Positions 1 through 8,802 of a stretch of DNA of 64,000 nucleotides are shown here, in pieces. Origin of the DNA: Aedoeadaptatus urinae. GTDB lineage: Bacteria > Bacillota > Clostridia > Tissierellales > Peptoniphilaceae. The position numbers and the translations under genes were made by a program. The DNA lies in NCBI RefSeq assembly GCF_900155585.1, contig NZ_LT707418.1, forward strand, positions 434,001 through 498,000, written 5' to 3'. Each line of letters starts with the position of its first letter. The stretch's first letter is position 1. A model generated the notes under the pieces. It had not been told where the DNA came from, ran no database searches, and worked only from the letters and a program-made list of their open reading frames with translations.

Positions 1-2629
1 TCTTGGGGCCGAACTTTCTGCCCACCTCTTGGAAATTTGGCTTCAATCTGTAGGTCATGTACTTGCTCAAATCCTCTGAGAAGACCACAGTCTTGACGTT
101 CAGCTCCTCTTCAATTAAATCGGATAGGTCGCCGATAATGGGCTTCAGATTCCCATCCACCAAGACCTCGCTCAAGGGCTGGCGCACCTTGATCTTGGCA
201 TTTTCCCGTCCGGCGCGGCCCAAGGTGACCAATTGACGAACGATGGCCATTTTTTCTTCCAGCTTTTCGTCGATGGCAGCTTCGTCGGCGGTGGGATAGT
301 CCGCTAAGTGGACGCTTTCGCCGCCGTCCAGGGTTTGATAAAATTCCTCGGCGATAAAGGGCGCGAAGGGTGCGATTAATTTTGCCACGCCGAGCAAAAT
401 GTCGTAGGTGGTCTTAAAGACCGCATCCCGAGAGGGGCTGTCTTCTTCGTCCCAGAAGCGACGTCTGTTTCGGCGGATGTACCAGTTGGAGAAATCCTCC
501 GACACGAAATCCTGAATGTCGCGAACCACCTTATTCACCTCGTGAATTTCCATATTTTCCACCACGGACTTCACCAGGCTGTTGTATTTGGAAAGCATCC
601 AGCGGTCGATTTCGTCGTAGGCGACGTCGGTGACTTCTCTGGGATCCACGTCGTTAATATTGGCATAGAGGGTGAAGAAATTATGGATGTTTCTTAAGGT
701 GCGGAAGAATTTGCCGTTGACCTCTCTCAATCCGTCTTCGTCGAACTTCGTCGGGCTCCACGGCGGAGAGACGTACATGAGGTACCAGCGCACCGCATCG
801 GCGCCGTACTTTTCGAAAAGCTCCGTCGGCGACACGGTGTTGCCCCGGGATTTACTCATCTTCTTGCCTTCTTTGTCCAGGATCAAATCGTTGACCAGGA
901 CGCTCTTGTAGGGCGCCTTGCCGGTCATGAAGGTGGAGATGGCCAGGAGGGAGTAGAACCAGCCCCGGGTTTGGTCGATGCCTTCACAGATGAAATCGGC
1001 GGGGAAGAGTTTGTCGAATGCCTCTTTGTTTTCAAAGGGATAGTGCCATTGAGCGAAGGGCATGGAGCCGGAGTCGAACCAGCAGTCGATGACGTCGGTT
1101 TCTCTTACCATGGTTCCGCCGCATTCGCAGCGCAAATGCACGTCGTCTACATAGGGGCGGTGAAGTTCCACGGTTTCGTCGATGTCTTCGATGGCCTCAT
1201 CCACCAATTGCTTAATGCTTCCGATGCTTCGCGTCTTGCCGCAATCCGGGCAGCGCCACACGGGGAAGGGGGTGCCCCAGTATCTGGAGCGGGAGATGGC
1301 CCAGTCGTTTAGGTTTTCCAGCCAGTTGCCGAAGCGCTTTTCGCCGACGAAGGAGGGGAACCAATCGACGCCGTCGTTGTTTTTCACCAGCTGCTCTTTA
1401 AACTTCGTCACCTCGATGTACCAGGAGGGGTGAGCGTAGTAGATCAAGGGCGTCTTGCAGCGCCAGCAGTGGGGATAGTTGTGGACGATGGTTTCCTTGC
1501 TGAAGACCTTGTCCTGCATCTTCAGATAGTCGATGATTTCTTCGTTGACGCTGTGAACGAATTGGCCCTTCCATTGGGTTTCGGTAAAGTTGCCGTCGTC
1601 GTCTACCGGTTTCACGAAGGCCAAGTCATTTCTGCGGCCCGTTTGATAGTCGTCTTCCCCGAAGGCGGGAGCCGTGTGGACGATGCCCGTACCGTCTTCC
1701 GTGGTGACGTAGTCGGCGAGGACGACGACAAAGGCCTTGCCATCCACGTGGATTTGATCGATGAGCTGTTCATAGGCGCGGCCGTCGAGCGCTTTGCCCT
1801 TGACGACGTCCAGCACCTCGTATTCATCTTTTAACACCTTGTCTAAAAGATTTTTCGCCAGGTAATAGACATTGCCGTCGGCATATTTGACCTTGGCGTA
1901 ATCCACGTCGGGGTGCACGGCCAATGCCACATTGGAAGGCACGGTCCAAGGCGTGGTGGTCCATGCCAGGTAGTAGGCATCTTCGTCCTTTGCCTTAAAC
2001 TTCATGGTAATGGTGGGCGTCTTGTCTTCCTGATAGCCCTGTGCCACCTCGTGAGAAGCGAGGCCCGTGCCGCAGCGGGGGCAGTAAGGCAAAATCTTGT
2101 GGCCCTCGTAGATCAGGCCTTCGTTAAACATTTTATCCAGGATGTACCAGACGCTCTCGATGTAGGAGTTGTTGAGGGTAATGTAGGGATCGTCCAAATC
2201 CACGAGGTAACCCATGCGGGTGGTCATTTGCCGCCACAAGCTTTCGTATTCGAACACCGACTCGCGACATTTCTTGTTGAACTTTTCGATGCCGTATTTT
2301 TCGATGTCTTGCTTGTTGTGAAGGTTCAGCTTCTTTTCCACTTCGATTTCAACGGGGAGGCCGTGGGTATCCCAGCCGGCTTTGCGATTGACTCTATAGC
2401 CCTGCATGGTTTTATAGCGGCAGGTTAAGTCCTTTAACGTCCGCGCCATGACGTGGTGAATGCCGGGCTTGCCGTTGGCCGTCGGCGGCCCTTCGTAGAA
2501 AATAAAATCTTCCTTGCCTTCGCGGGTCTCCACGGATCGCTTCAACAGATCCATGTCTTGCCAAAAATCGACGATGCGCTTTTCACGCACGTCGGCCATG
2601 TCTTGGGACAATGTCTCAAATTTCGCCAT
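1..2629 (-). CDS. ileS: Isoleucyl-tRNA synthetase, C-terminus beyond the window
   Basis: Charges tRNA-Ile with isoleucine in the cytoplasm. About 876 codons are visible from the ATG at 2629; the reading frame runs off the window edge, so the C-terminal anticodon-binding part is missing here. The N-terminus carries the class I signature in the form PPTANGKPGIHH (HIGH motif about residues 56-59), and KMSKS is at about residue 590 (bases 848-862). The PPTANGKPGIHH form belongs to the longer, eukaryote-like IleS type found in many anaerobes, not the PPYANG...GHA form of Bacillus or E. coli. The start follows a GGAG-type ribosome-binding site and a T-box leader, so expression should respond to uncharged tRNA-Ile. 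Confidence 0.97.
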   Translation of the reverse strand, partial: MAKFETLSQDMADVREKRIVDFWQDMDLLKRSVETREGKEDFIFYEGPPTANGKPGIHHVMARTLKDLTCRYKTMQGYRVNRKAGWDTHGLPVEIEVEKKLNLHNKQDIEKYGIEKFNKKCRESVFEYESLWRQMTTRMGYLVDLDDPYITLNNSYIESVWYILDKMFNEGLIYEGHKILPYCPRCGTGLASHEVAQGYQEDKTPTITMKFKAKDEDAYYLAWTTTPWTVPSNVALAVHPDVDYAKVKYADGNVYYLAKNLLDKVLKDEYEVLDVVKGKALDGRAYEQLIDQIHVDGKAFVVVLADYVTTEDGTGIVHTAPAFGEDDYQTGRRNDLAFVKPVDDDGNFTETQWKGQFVHSVNEEIIDYLKMQDKVFSKETIVHNYPHCWRCKTPLIYYAHPSWYIEVTKFKEQLVKNNDGVDWFPSFVGEKRFGNWLENLNDWAISRSRYWGTPFPVWRCPDCGKTRSIGSIKQLVDEAIEDIDETVELHRPYVDDVHLRCECGGTMVRETDVIDCWFDSGSMPFAQWHYPFENKEAFDKLFPADFICEGIDQTRGWFYSLLAISTFMTGKAPYKSVLVNDLILDKEGKKMSKSRGNTVSPTELFEKYGADAVRWYLMYVSPPWSPTKFDEDGLREVNGKFFRTLRNIHNFFTLYANINDVDPREVTDVAYDEIDRWMLSKYNSLVKSVVENMEIHEVNKVVRDIQDFVSEDFSNWYIRRNRRRFWDEEDSPSRDAVFKTTYDILLGVAKLIAPFAPFIAEEFYQTLDGGESVHLADYPTADEAAIDEKLEEKMAIVRQLVTLGRAGRENAKIKVRQPLSEVLVDGNLKPIIGDLSDLIEEELNVKTVVFSEDLSKYMTYRLKPNFQEVGRKFGPK

Positions 2630-2656
2630 AATACTCTCCTTTATTTAAAAATCTAT

Positions 2657-2854
2657 AAAAAAAGTCCCCTCGTCTGATGACGAAGGGACGCTTTTATACG
2701 CGGTACCACCCTACTTATAGGATTCTATCACTCAAAGCCTTAACGCGGCGAACGACCATAAGGTTCTAGGGAAGGTGATGCGACTTTCACTGTATTGGCA
2801 CGTCTCAGCTCCTGTGCCTCTCTGTGAATAGGGAATGAAAATCTTCGGCTTCCA
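2657..2854 (-). promoter_or_regulatory. T-box leader of ileS (tRNA-Ile sensing)
   Basis: The minus strand carries the T-box core AGGGTGGTACCGCG (bases 2699-2712) followed by a terminator hairpin (arms within 2664-2689) and a T-run (2657-2663), then ileS. This is the classic arrangement in which uncharged tRNA stabilises an antiterminator. An AUC triplet followed by A at 2777-2779 is a plausible isoleucine specifier, but I have not folded stem I. At about 195 nt the leader is short, and it begins immediately after the stop codon of the rrf2 gene. Confidence 0.9.
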
Positions 2855-3268
2855 TTAATCGATATAATCTGTAATTTTCATGGACTGCAATTGACCGATA
2901 ACGTCTCTTTGCAAACCGTACATGCTTCGGTGGAATTTGCACCCGGCAATTTCTTTTGTGTTGAAGCGGTTGCAATAGGGGTCATTTGCGTGTAAGCAAC
3001 GATTCAACTCGATGGGTCCGTCGATGGCGAGAATAATATCGTACAGCGATATGCCTTCCGCCGGACGGTTAAGAATGTAGCCGCCCTTGGCGCCACGACG
3101 GGACGCGGTCAGCCCGCCAATGTTCAGCTTGCGCAAAATACGCAATGTAAACCTGGAAGGGATGCCCATGGTCTCTGAGATAGTCGGCGCACCGACAACT
3201 TGCCCTTCGTGAGCCGCCAGATGGGCGATAATACGAAAGGCGTAATCAATTTCCTGCGTCAGCTTCAA
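2855..3268 (-). CDS. Rrf2-family transcriptional regulator
   Basis: A 137-residue protein beginning MKLTQEIDYAFRIIAHLA, typical of the Rrf2/IscR winged-helix family. The recognition helix region (IPSRFTLRILRKL) and the wing (RRGAKGGYILNRP) are clear. Three cysteines at about residues 92-116 (NRC, PYC, AGC) sit where IscR, NsrR and RsrR bind an iron-sulfur cluster, so redox, iron or NO sensing is likely but not shown. The start codon is TTG, supported by an upstream GGGAGG and by the family N-terminus. The gene lies directly upstream of the ileS T-box, and a perfect palindrome in its own promoter suggests autoregulation. Its targets are unknown. Confidence 0.88.
   Translation of the reverse strand: MKLTQEIDYAFRIIAHLAAHEGQVVGAPTISETMGIPSRFTLRILRKLNIGGLTASRRGAKGGYILNRPAEGISLYDIILAIDGPIELNRCLHANDPYCNRFNTKEIAGCKFHRSMYGLQRDVIGQLQSMKITDYID
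2861..2890 (-). promoter_or_regulatory. Possible ileS promoter inside the end of rrf2
   Basis: TTGCAG (2885-2890) and TATATC (2861-2866) are separated by 18 bp on the minus strand, inside the last codons of the rrf2 gene. The expected transcript start, near 2853, coincides with the beginning of the T-box leader. Each hexamer matches consensus only partly. Confidence 0.4.
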
Positions 3269-3290
3269 TGCCTCACATCCTCCCTCAAAT

Positions 3291-3311
3291 TTATCTAGAT
3301 AAGGTATTCTA
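3291..3311 (-). promoter_or_regulatory. rrf2 promoter -10 with palindromic operator
   Basis: On the minus strand an extended -10 element (TGT then TAGAAT, hexamer at 3306-3311) is followed by the perfect 12-bp palindrome TTATCTAGATAA (3291-3302), which would overlap the transcription start. This is the expected geometry of a self-repressing Rrf2 operator. Confidence 0.55.
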
Positions 3312-3321
3312 ACATATTTAT

Positions 3322-4611
3322 TTATTTTGGTAAAGCATAGAACCTGCCGTGCTCGGCCATAAATAGTTTGACCAGAAGAGACTCTTCGTCCAAAGCCACG
3401 TCTTCCAAATGAATCATCTGTCCCTTTTTCACGGGGCGGCGAAGCTTCGCCTCGCCGACGAGAAGTCCGATGGGAAGGAGGCCTTCGTCGTAAGCCCGAT
3501 CCGCCTCCACCAATGTGCCGTAGGCCGTGTCGGATCCGATGCCTTGGATGGGTTCGCCCGCCTCCATATCTTTTTTCGCCACGGCGACGGTGTGGGCCAC
3601 ATAGCCCGCCTCCGGAGCAATCGTGGCCTCATTATACAAAACGGCTTTTGCAATTGTCAAAGGGGTTTCGATATTCGTCAGGTGATAGGGTCGGTACAAA
3701 ATGTAATTGGGCCCGTCGCCCATGGAAAGATAGGGCATTTCCCTTTGAATCACCGGCTCGTCGGATTCCACGGAGACGAAGACGCCGGGGGCGATGCCGT
3801 GAACGAAATTCACCGTGCCCCTGCGGTTCATCTCCCCGCCCATATCCTTAGTCAAAAGCTTTTTGCTCAGATCCTTTATATCGGCGTGCATGCCCACGCA
3901 GCCGCCCTCGTCGGGCAAGAGGCCCGTGGCATTACATACGGCATTGAGCTCGATCATGGTATTGGTGGCGTCGACGAAGGAGGTGAGCATGCGGGGGCTG
4001 ATGCCTTTTTTCTCCGCCTCGTCCCTTAAGGTCTCGGGAGTCGCCTCCACATTCATGGGATTGTTCTTTCCCTTTCCGGCGGCGACGACGCGGAAGCCTA
4101 AAAATTCGGCGAAATCATAGAGCTCCATAATGGCGCCGGGCTCGTCTCCCGCCGTGCCCGTGTAGCAAAGGCCCTTCTCCTGTGCCTTTTTTAAGAAATA
4201 GGGCCCGAGGAGCACGTCGCATTCCACATTAAAGCTGATGATGCGCTTGCCTGCATTCAATCCGTTTTCGTTTAACTGAGCGCCTGCCTCCGTATTCCCG
4301 GTGCAGTCGCAAATGGCATCCACTTCCTCCAGCTCCCAGGCCAGAGCGTTGTTCGTGGTAAGAACCGTCTTGCCCTCTTTAAGAAGCTCTCGAACTTCTT
4401 TTTCATCCAAGGTAAATCCGTAGGCGTCTTCTTTTAAGCCCACGTCCTTCGCCTTGTCCAAAAGGGCCTCTTCTCCTCTGGACGACCAAAGAACGACATC
4501 TATATTCTTAATACTTTTTAATTGTGCAACTAATCCCGATCCCATTAATCCGGCGCCGACGACGGCGATGCGTATGGGACCGTGGATAGACAAATCTTTT
4601 TGCAGCTTCAT
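3322..4611 (-). CDS. NAD(P)-binding homoserine-dehydrogenase-like oxidoreductase with SAF domain
   Basis: A 429-residue protein. The N-terminal Rossmann fold shows the dinucleotide motif AVVGAGLMGSGL at about residues 16-27, then a catalytic region resembling homoserine dehydrogenase (DCTGNTEAG, YTGTAGDEPG). The C-terminal roughly 90 residues, with a pattern such as DEGLLPIGLLVGEAKLRRPV, match the SAF domain (antifreeze/sialic acid synthase-like). This architecture is the group called predicted homoserine dehydrogenase with SAF domain (COG4091); its substrate is generally unknown. The ATG follows GGAGGACAAAT. An extended -10 (TGC then TATAAT) lies at 4637-4645. It stands alone, divergent from the M16 peptidase, so context does not give the pathway. 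Confidence 0.75.
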   Translation of the reverse strand: MKLQKDLSIHGPIRIAVVGAGLMGSGLVAQLKSIKNIDVVLWSSRGEEALLDKAKDVGLKEDAYGFTLDEKEVRELLKEGKTVLTTNNALAWELEEVDAICDCTGNTEAGAQLNENGLNAGKRIISFNVECDVLLGPYFLKKAQEKGLCYTGTAGDEPGAIMELYDFAEFLGFRVVAAGKGKNNPMNVEATPETLRDEAEKKGISPRMLTSFVDATNTMIELNAVCNATGLLPDEGGCVGMHADIKDLSKKLLTKDMGGEMNRRGTVNFVHGIAPGVFVSVESDEPVIQREMPYLSMGDGPNYILYRPYHLTNIETPLTIAKAVLYNEATIAPEAGYVAHTVAVAKKDMEAGEPIQGIGSDTAYGTLVEADRAYDEGLLPIGLLVGEAKLRRPVKKGQMIHLEDVALDEESLLVKLFMAEHGRFYALPK

Positions 4612-4636
4612 ATTTGTCCTCCAATCATTCTTTAGA

Positions 4637-4645
4637 ATTATAGCA
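4637..4645 (-). promoter_or_regulatory. Extended -10 promoter of the SAF oxidoreductase gene
   Basis: The minus strand reads TGC-TATAAT here, a consensus -10 hexamer (4637-4642) with the TGn extension, about 26 bp before the start codon. No convincing -35 box is present, as is usual for extended -10 promoters. Confidence 0.55.
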
Positions 4646-4755
4646 TAGATTGTCCCCTGCGGCGAAAGCCTCGGCCCACTACAGGCGAATCTTAACGCTA
4701 TTTTTGATTTTCATCGGCGCCAAAGGGTATGAATTACCAGAATAGGAGTGAATTT

Positions 4756-7629
4756 ATGAACAAGAACTATACATTAATGGAAAAGCGAACCATCGACGAG
4801 TTACACGGCGAGGTTTCTCTTTTAAAACATAATCGAACGGGGGCACAGATCCTCCTCATCGACAATCATAACCACAACAAGACCTTCGCCATCGGCTTTA
4901 AGACGCCGCCGGAAGATTCCACCGGCGTCGCCCACATTGTGGAGCACTCCACGCTGTCGGGCTCGCGGAAGTACAAGACGAAGGAGCCCTTTATGGACAT
5001 GGTGGCATCCAGCGTGCAAACTTTTTTAAACGCCATGACCTATCCCGACAAGACCCTCTACCCCATCAGCTCCAGGAACGAGAAGGACTTTTGCCAGCTA
5101 ATGGACGTGTATCTGGACGCGGTCTTTTACCCGGCCATGAAGAAAAATCCCAAGATTTTTTATCAGGAAGGTTGGCATCCGGAAATTCAGGACGAGAGCC
5201 TCGTGGCCAACGGCGTGGTCTTTAACGAAATGAAGGGGGTCTATTCCGATCCCAACAATCGCATCAGCGACATGATTCGAGAAAGACTCCACCCCACGGG
5301 CACCTATTCCCACGATTCCGGCGGCAATCCGAAAAACATTCCCGATTTAACTTACGACGCCTTTTTGGCTTTCCACGCCCGCTACTACCACCCCTCCAAC
5401 AGCTACATCCTTCTCGCCGGAGATTTGGATTTCGACGAGCGCCTGAACTATTTAGACGAAGAATATTTAAGCCGCTTTGATTACGCGGATCCGGCCTCTG
5501 ACATCGTCGGCCATCCCTTTTTCGACGAGCCCAAGGAATTTCACGACAGCTACGATTTAAGCGAAGAGGAAGACCCCGCCGGGAAGAATTACTTCGCCTT
5601 CTCCCTCTGTGCCAAGGAAAATCCCACGCCGGAAGACCTCTTGCTGCGCAGTTTCTTTCAAGAGCTTTTCGTCGAATCGGAAAACGGCCTCTTGAAAAAG
5701 CCCTTGCAAGATGCGGGCATCGGCGAAGACGTGTACTCGGAACTTTCCGTATCCAATACCTGGGACTTCACCCTGGTAGCCTACCGCGCCGACGGGGCTC
5801 GCTACGAGGATTTTAAATCCATCGTCAACGATACCTTAAACCGCTTGGCCGATGAGGGCATGGACGAGGATCTTTTGGAAGCGACCCTGGAAAAATTTGA
5901 ATTTACCGTGCGCCGCGGCGGCGGCAGCCACGCCGATCTCATCTCCTACATCGGCGCCTTAAACACCTGGCTCTACGGCCAAAGCCCCTTGGACGGCTTG
6001 GAAGTGCTGCCTCTTTTAAATGAAATGCGTGAGAAGATCGGCACGGATTACTATCAGGAAAAGATCCGAGAATTTTTCTTAAAACCGACCCACCGCCTCT
6101 TTATGAATGTGGCGCCGGAGAAGGGCAAGCAAAAGAGAGAAGACGAGGCTCTGGCCGCAAAACAAAAAGCGGATCTCGCCGCATTGTCCGACGAAGAGAA
6201 AAAAGAAATCGAAGCTCTGGTCAAAGACCTGAGGGATTATCAAATGGCGCCGGATTCCGCCGAGGCCAAGGCCACCATTCCCAAGCTGGATCTCGAGGAC
6301 CTGGCCGACGGCATCACGGACATCCCCCGCGACGTCGCAGAAAAAGACGGCGTCACTTTGACGAAAAATCCTCTGAACACCAATGGCATCGTCTATACGA
6401 ACCTGGCCTTTCACATGGGCCATTTGACGGAAGAGGAATTGGCCTATGCCTCCCTGTTAGGGGAAGTATTGACCAAAGTCGCCACGAAAAATTACGACGA
6501 GGCGGCCCTTGAAACGGAAATCTTCCTCTCCGGCGGCGGCTTTACCTTCGACACCCCTGTGGAAGAGACGAAAGCGGGCTATGCCCCCTACTTCTTTATC
6601 TCAACCGGTGCCCTGCCCAGGCAGATCGAGCGGGGCTACGCCGTACTGGATGAAATCCTTCACGACAGCCGCCTGGCTGACGCAAACAGGCTCAAGACGA
6701 TTTTAGAAGGGCTCAAGGCGGACATCGCTAACACCCTCTTGCAGTCGGGCCACAGTATCGTCTCCAATCGCGTGCGCACCCACTTCAGCGAAGGCGCTTA
6801 TGTAGACGATATAATGAACGGCCTCGCCTTCTTCGACTTCGTCTGCGACCGCGTCGACGAAAAGAATTACGCGGCCGTGGGCGAAAAGCTTCAGGCCGTG
6901 GCGAAGAAATTATTCGCCAAAGATCGCCTCACATTAAATCTCATTGCGGAAAAAGAGGACTTGGACGAGGCGGAAGACGCCCTCTCTCCCCTGATTCAAT
7001 CCTTTGACCTCATCGGCGCCGAAGATTATTCCCCGGCCTTTACGCCCGAAAAGGTAAAAGAGGCCTTCACCTTAAATTCTCAGGTCAATTACATTGCCAA
7101 GGGCGGCAATTTTAAAGACCTGGGCAAAAGCTACTCCGGCGACATGGCGGTGCTGGCCAATGTGATCAGCAATCTCTATCTGCACCGGGAAATTCGCGCC
7201 AAAGGCGGCGCTTACGGTGCCGGCATTCGCATCGCGAAAAGCGGCAATGTGGCCACCTACTCCTATCGGGATCCCCACGTGAAGGAAACCATCGCCGCCT
7301 ACGACGGCATCGGCGATTTCCTTCGCTCCCTGGAGCTTTCCGAGCGGGATCTGGCGGATATGATCATCGGCGTCATGAACGTCTTCGATCCCCACATGGC
7401 GCCCCCCTCTTACGGCCTCATGGACTTTAAGCGCTTCTTAAACGGCACGAGCAGTGCTGAGATCGAATCTCTCCGTGAAGAGGCTCTAAAGACCACTGTG
7501 ACGGATTTAAAGGGCTATGGCGACATGATGGACGCCCTTATGGGCGAAGATCAACTGGTGGCCATGGGATCCGAGGCCGCCTTAAAAGAAACGGCCGCCT
7601 TCGACCGCTACGAAAGTTTAAATCGATAA
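4756..7629 (+). CDS. M16C zinc metallopeptidase (presequence-protease-like insulinase family)
   Basis: A 957-residue peptidase of the PreP/falcilysin-like M16C family, which degrades peptides inside a closed chamber made of four M16 domains. The inverted zinc motif HxxEH appears as HIVEH at about residues 60-64, and the downstream glutamate lies in the FNEMKG region. Two M16 halves are separated by a charged coiled linker at about residues 455-515 (rich in K, E and D). No signal peptide is seen, so it should be cytoplasmic. I chose the ATG at 4756 because AGGAG (4744-4748) sits 7 bp upstream; an in-frame ATG at 4729 has no ribosome-binding site. A rho-independent terminator follows. Confidence 0.93.
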   Translation: MNKNYTLMEKRTIDELHGEVSLLKHNRTGAQILLIDNHNHNKTFAIGFKTPPEDSTGVAHIVEHSTLSGSRKYKTKEPFMDMVASSVQTFLNAMTYPDKTLYPISSRNEKDFCQLMDVYLDAVFYPAMKKNPKIFYQEGWHPEIQDESLVANGVVFNEMKGVYSDPNNRISDMIRERLHPTGTYSHDSGGNPKNIPDLTYDAFLAFHARYYHPSNSYILLAGDLDFDERLNYLDEEYLSRFDYADPASDIVGHPFFDEPKEFHDSYDLSEEEDPAGKNYFAFSLCAKENPTPEDLLLRSFFQELFVESENGLLKKPLQDAGIGEDVYSELSVSNTWDFTLVAYRADGARYEDFKSIVNDTLNRLADEGMDEDLLEATLEKFEFTVRRGGGSHADLISYIGALNTWLYGQSPLDGLEVLPLLNEMREKIGTDYYQEKIREFFLKPTHRLFMNVAPEKGKQKREDEALAAKQKADLAALSDEEKKEIEALVKDLRDYQMAPDSAEAKATIPKLDLEDLADGITDIPRDVAEKDGVTLTKNPLNTNGIVYTNLAFHMGHLTEEELAYASLLGEVLTKVATKNYDEAALETEIFLSGGGFTFDTPVEETKAGYAPYFFISTGALPRQIERGYAVLDEILHDSRLADANRLKTILEGLKADIANTLLQSGHSIVSNRVRTHFSEGAYVDDIMNGLAFFDFVCDRVDEKNYAAVGEKLQAVAKKLFAKDRLTLNLIAEKEDLDEAEDALSPLIQSFDLIGAEDYSPAFTPEKVKEAFTLNSQVNYIAKGGNFKDLGKSYSGDMAVLANVISNLYLHREIRAKGGAYGAGIRIAKSGNVATYSYRDPHVKETIAAYDGIGDFLRSLELSERDLADMIIGVMNVFDPHMAPPSYGLMDFKRFLNGTSSAEIESLREEALKTTVTDLKGYGDMMDALMGEDQLVAMGSEAALKETAAFDRYESLNR

Positions 7630-7644
7630 TTCGACGAACAACAA

Positions 7645-7679
7645 AGCCCCGACATCCGAGAGCGATGGCGGGGCTTTTT
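7645..7679 (+). terminator. Terminator of the M16 peptidase gene
   Basis: A hairpin with arms AGCCCCG and CGGGGCT (7645-7651 and 7669-7675) is followed by a T-run, 16 bp after the stop codon. Confidence 0.85.
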
Positions 7680-7698
7680 CACGCCCGAATGTCTGCGC

Positions 7699-7725
7699 AA
7701 AAAAAGAAGCCCCCAAGGACTTCTT
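7699..7725 (-). terminator. Terminator of the arsenic operon
   Basis: On the minus strand a hairpin pairing AGAAGTCC with GGGCTTCT runs into a T-run just after the arsM stop codon. It is convergent with the terminator of the M16 gene. Confidence 0.8.
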
Positions 7726-7732
7726 TTTCTGA

Positions 7733-8791
7733 TTAACAGCAACAGCCGCCACTGCCTGCGCTTTCCGAATCCACCGAAGGCGAGGTGGAGCAGCCTTCGA
7801 AGGGGCCGAAGTGTCGGGAGCGATCGCCGATGACTTCGAAGTATTTGCCGAAGCGGGTTTGTTGAATCATGGCACAGGTGTTGCCGCAAACCGAGGCGGG
7901 CAGGTCCTTTTCGAAATGGTGGTGATCGTCCAGGTCAAAGGCAAATTCGTTGCCGACGATGCCGCCTTTGTAAATAATAAATTGGCCGTATTGTTCGCAA
8001 ATGTCTTCCAGAAATTCGGGCAACTTCATGGCGCGAATGGTGCGGGAGGTAAAGCCGATATTGCCGGTTAATTTTTCAATTTCCGGATTGTCCACGGCCG
8101 CTTTGGAAGAAGACATGTAGCGGAAATCCTCCCAGCCCACTTTGCGCATGAGCCGGCGGAAATCTTCCACATACATGGCGCCGCCGATGCATTCGCCGCG
8201 TAGGACGGGGTGATCTTCCAATTCCTTCGGCATGCGGCGATCGGCGAAAATGTCCGAGAAGTAGAGTTCGCCGCCTTTTTTCAGCACGCGGTAGATTTCG
8301 CCGAACACCGCTTCTTTGTAGGGGGACAGATTGATGACGCAGTTGGAAATAACCACATCGACGCTTTCGTCTTCGATTCCGGCGGATTTTAAATCTTCGA
8401 TATAACCCTTGACGAAGGTGACGTTCGATTCCTTGTAGCCGAATTTTTTCGCCATTTCGTCTTGGTGGGCTTTGGCGATGGCCAATTGATCGTCGTTCAT
8501 GTCCAGGCCGATGACCTTGCCCTTTTCGCCCACGAGCTTGGAAACCATGTACACGTCGAGGCCCGTGCCGCAACCTAAGTCCAAGACGGTGCAGCCTTCC
8601 AAAGCCGGCGGAATGGGCGAACCGCAGCCGTAGAAACGGAGAATGATTTCGTCGGGAATTTGTTCTCTGATCACTTGCAAGTGTTCCGGCATATTGTCCA
8701 GGGCGCAGGAGCAAATATTGGTTTCCATTTGACCTTCTTTTTCGCCGGTGACTTCCGAATAATATTTTTTAACTTCTTCGCGAATATCCAT
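7733..8791 (-). CDS. arsM: Arsenite S-adenosylmethionine methyltransferase
   Basis: A 352-residue class I methyltransferase that methylates As(III) to mono-, di- and trimethyl arsenicals. The SAM motif DLGCGTGLD is at about residues 71-79. Four cysteines sit in the family's conserved contexts: SCALDNMPEH (about 29), FYGCGSP (56), ISNCVINL (151) and GECIGG (201). The C-terminal ArsM extension is present, and the protein ends GSGGCCC. The start at 8791 follows AAAGGAG with good spacing; an upstream in-frame methionine would overlap the preceding gene and has no such site. The gene lies 11 bp after the aquaporin gene, in one operon. No ArsR, ArsB or ArsC is adjacent. The tri-cysteine tail is unusual. 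Confidence 0.93.
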   Translation of the reverse strand: MDIREEVKKYYSEVTGEKEGQMETNICSCALDNMPEHLQVIREQIPDEIILRFYGCGSPIPPALEGCTVLDLGCGTGLDVYMVSKLVGEKGKVIGLDMNDDQLAIAKAHQDEMAKKFGYKESNVTFVKGYIEDLKSAGIEDESVDVVISNCVINLSPYKEAVFGEIYRVLKKGGELYFSDIFADRRMPKELEDHPVLRGECIGGAMYVEDFRRLMRKVGWEDFRYMSSSKAAVDNPEIEKLTGNIGFTSRTIRAMKLPEFLEDICEQYGQFIIYKGGIVGNEFAFDLDDHHHFEKDLPASVCGNTCAMIQQTRFGKYFEVIGDRSRHFGPFEGCSTSPSVDSESAGSGGCCC

Positions 8792-8802
8792 GTTACTCTC
8801 CT

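Noticed and set aside
4729-4755. Nine-residue N-terminal extension of the M16 peptidase
   Set aside because: No ribosome-binding site before the earlier ATG, while AGGAG is ideally placed for the ATG at 4756.
8076-8714. A 212-codon open frame inside arsM, same strand
   Set aside because: Arginine-rich shadow of arsM in another frame; no ribosome-binding site and no family sequence.
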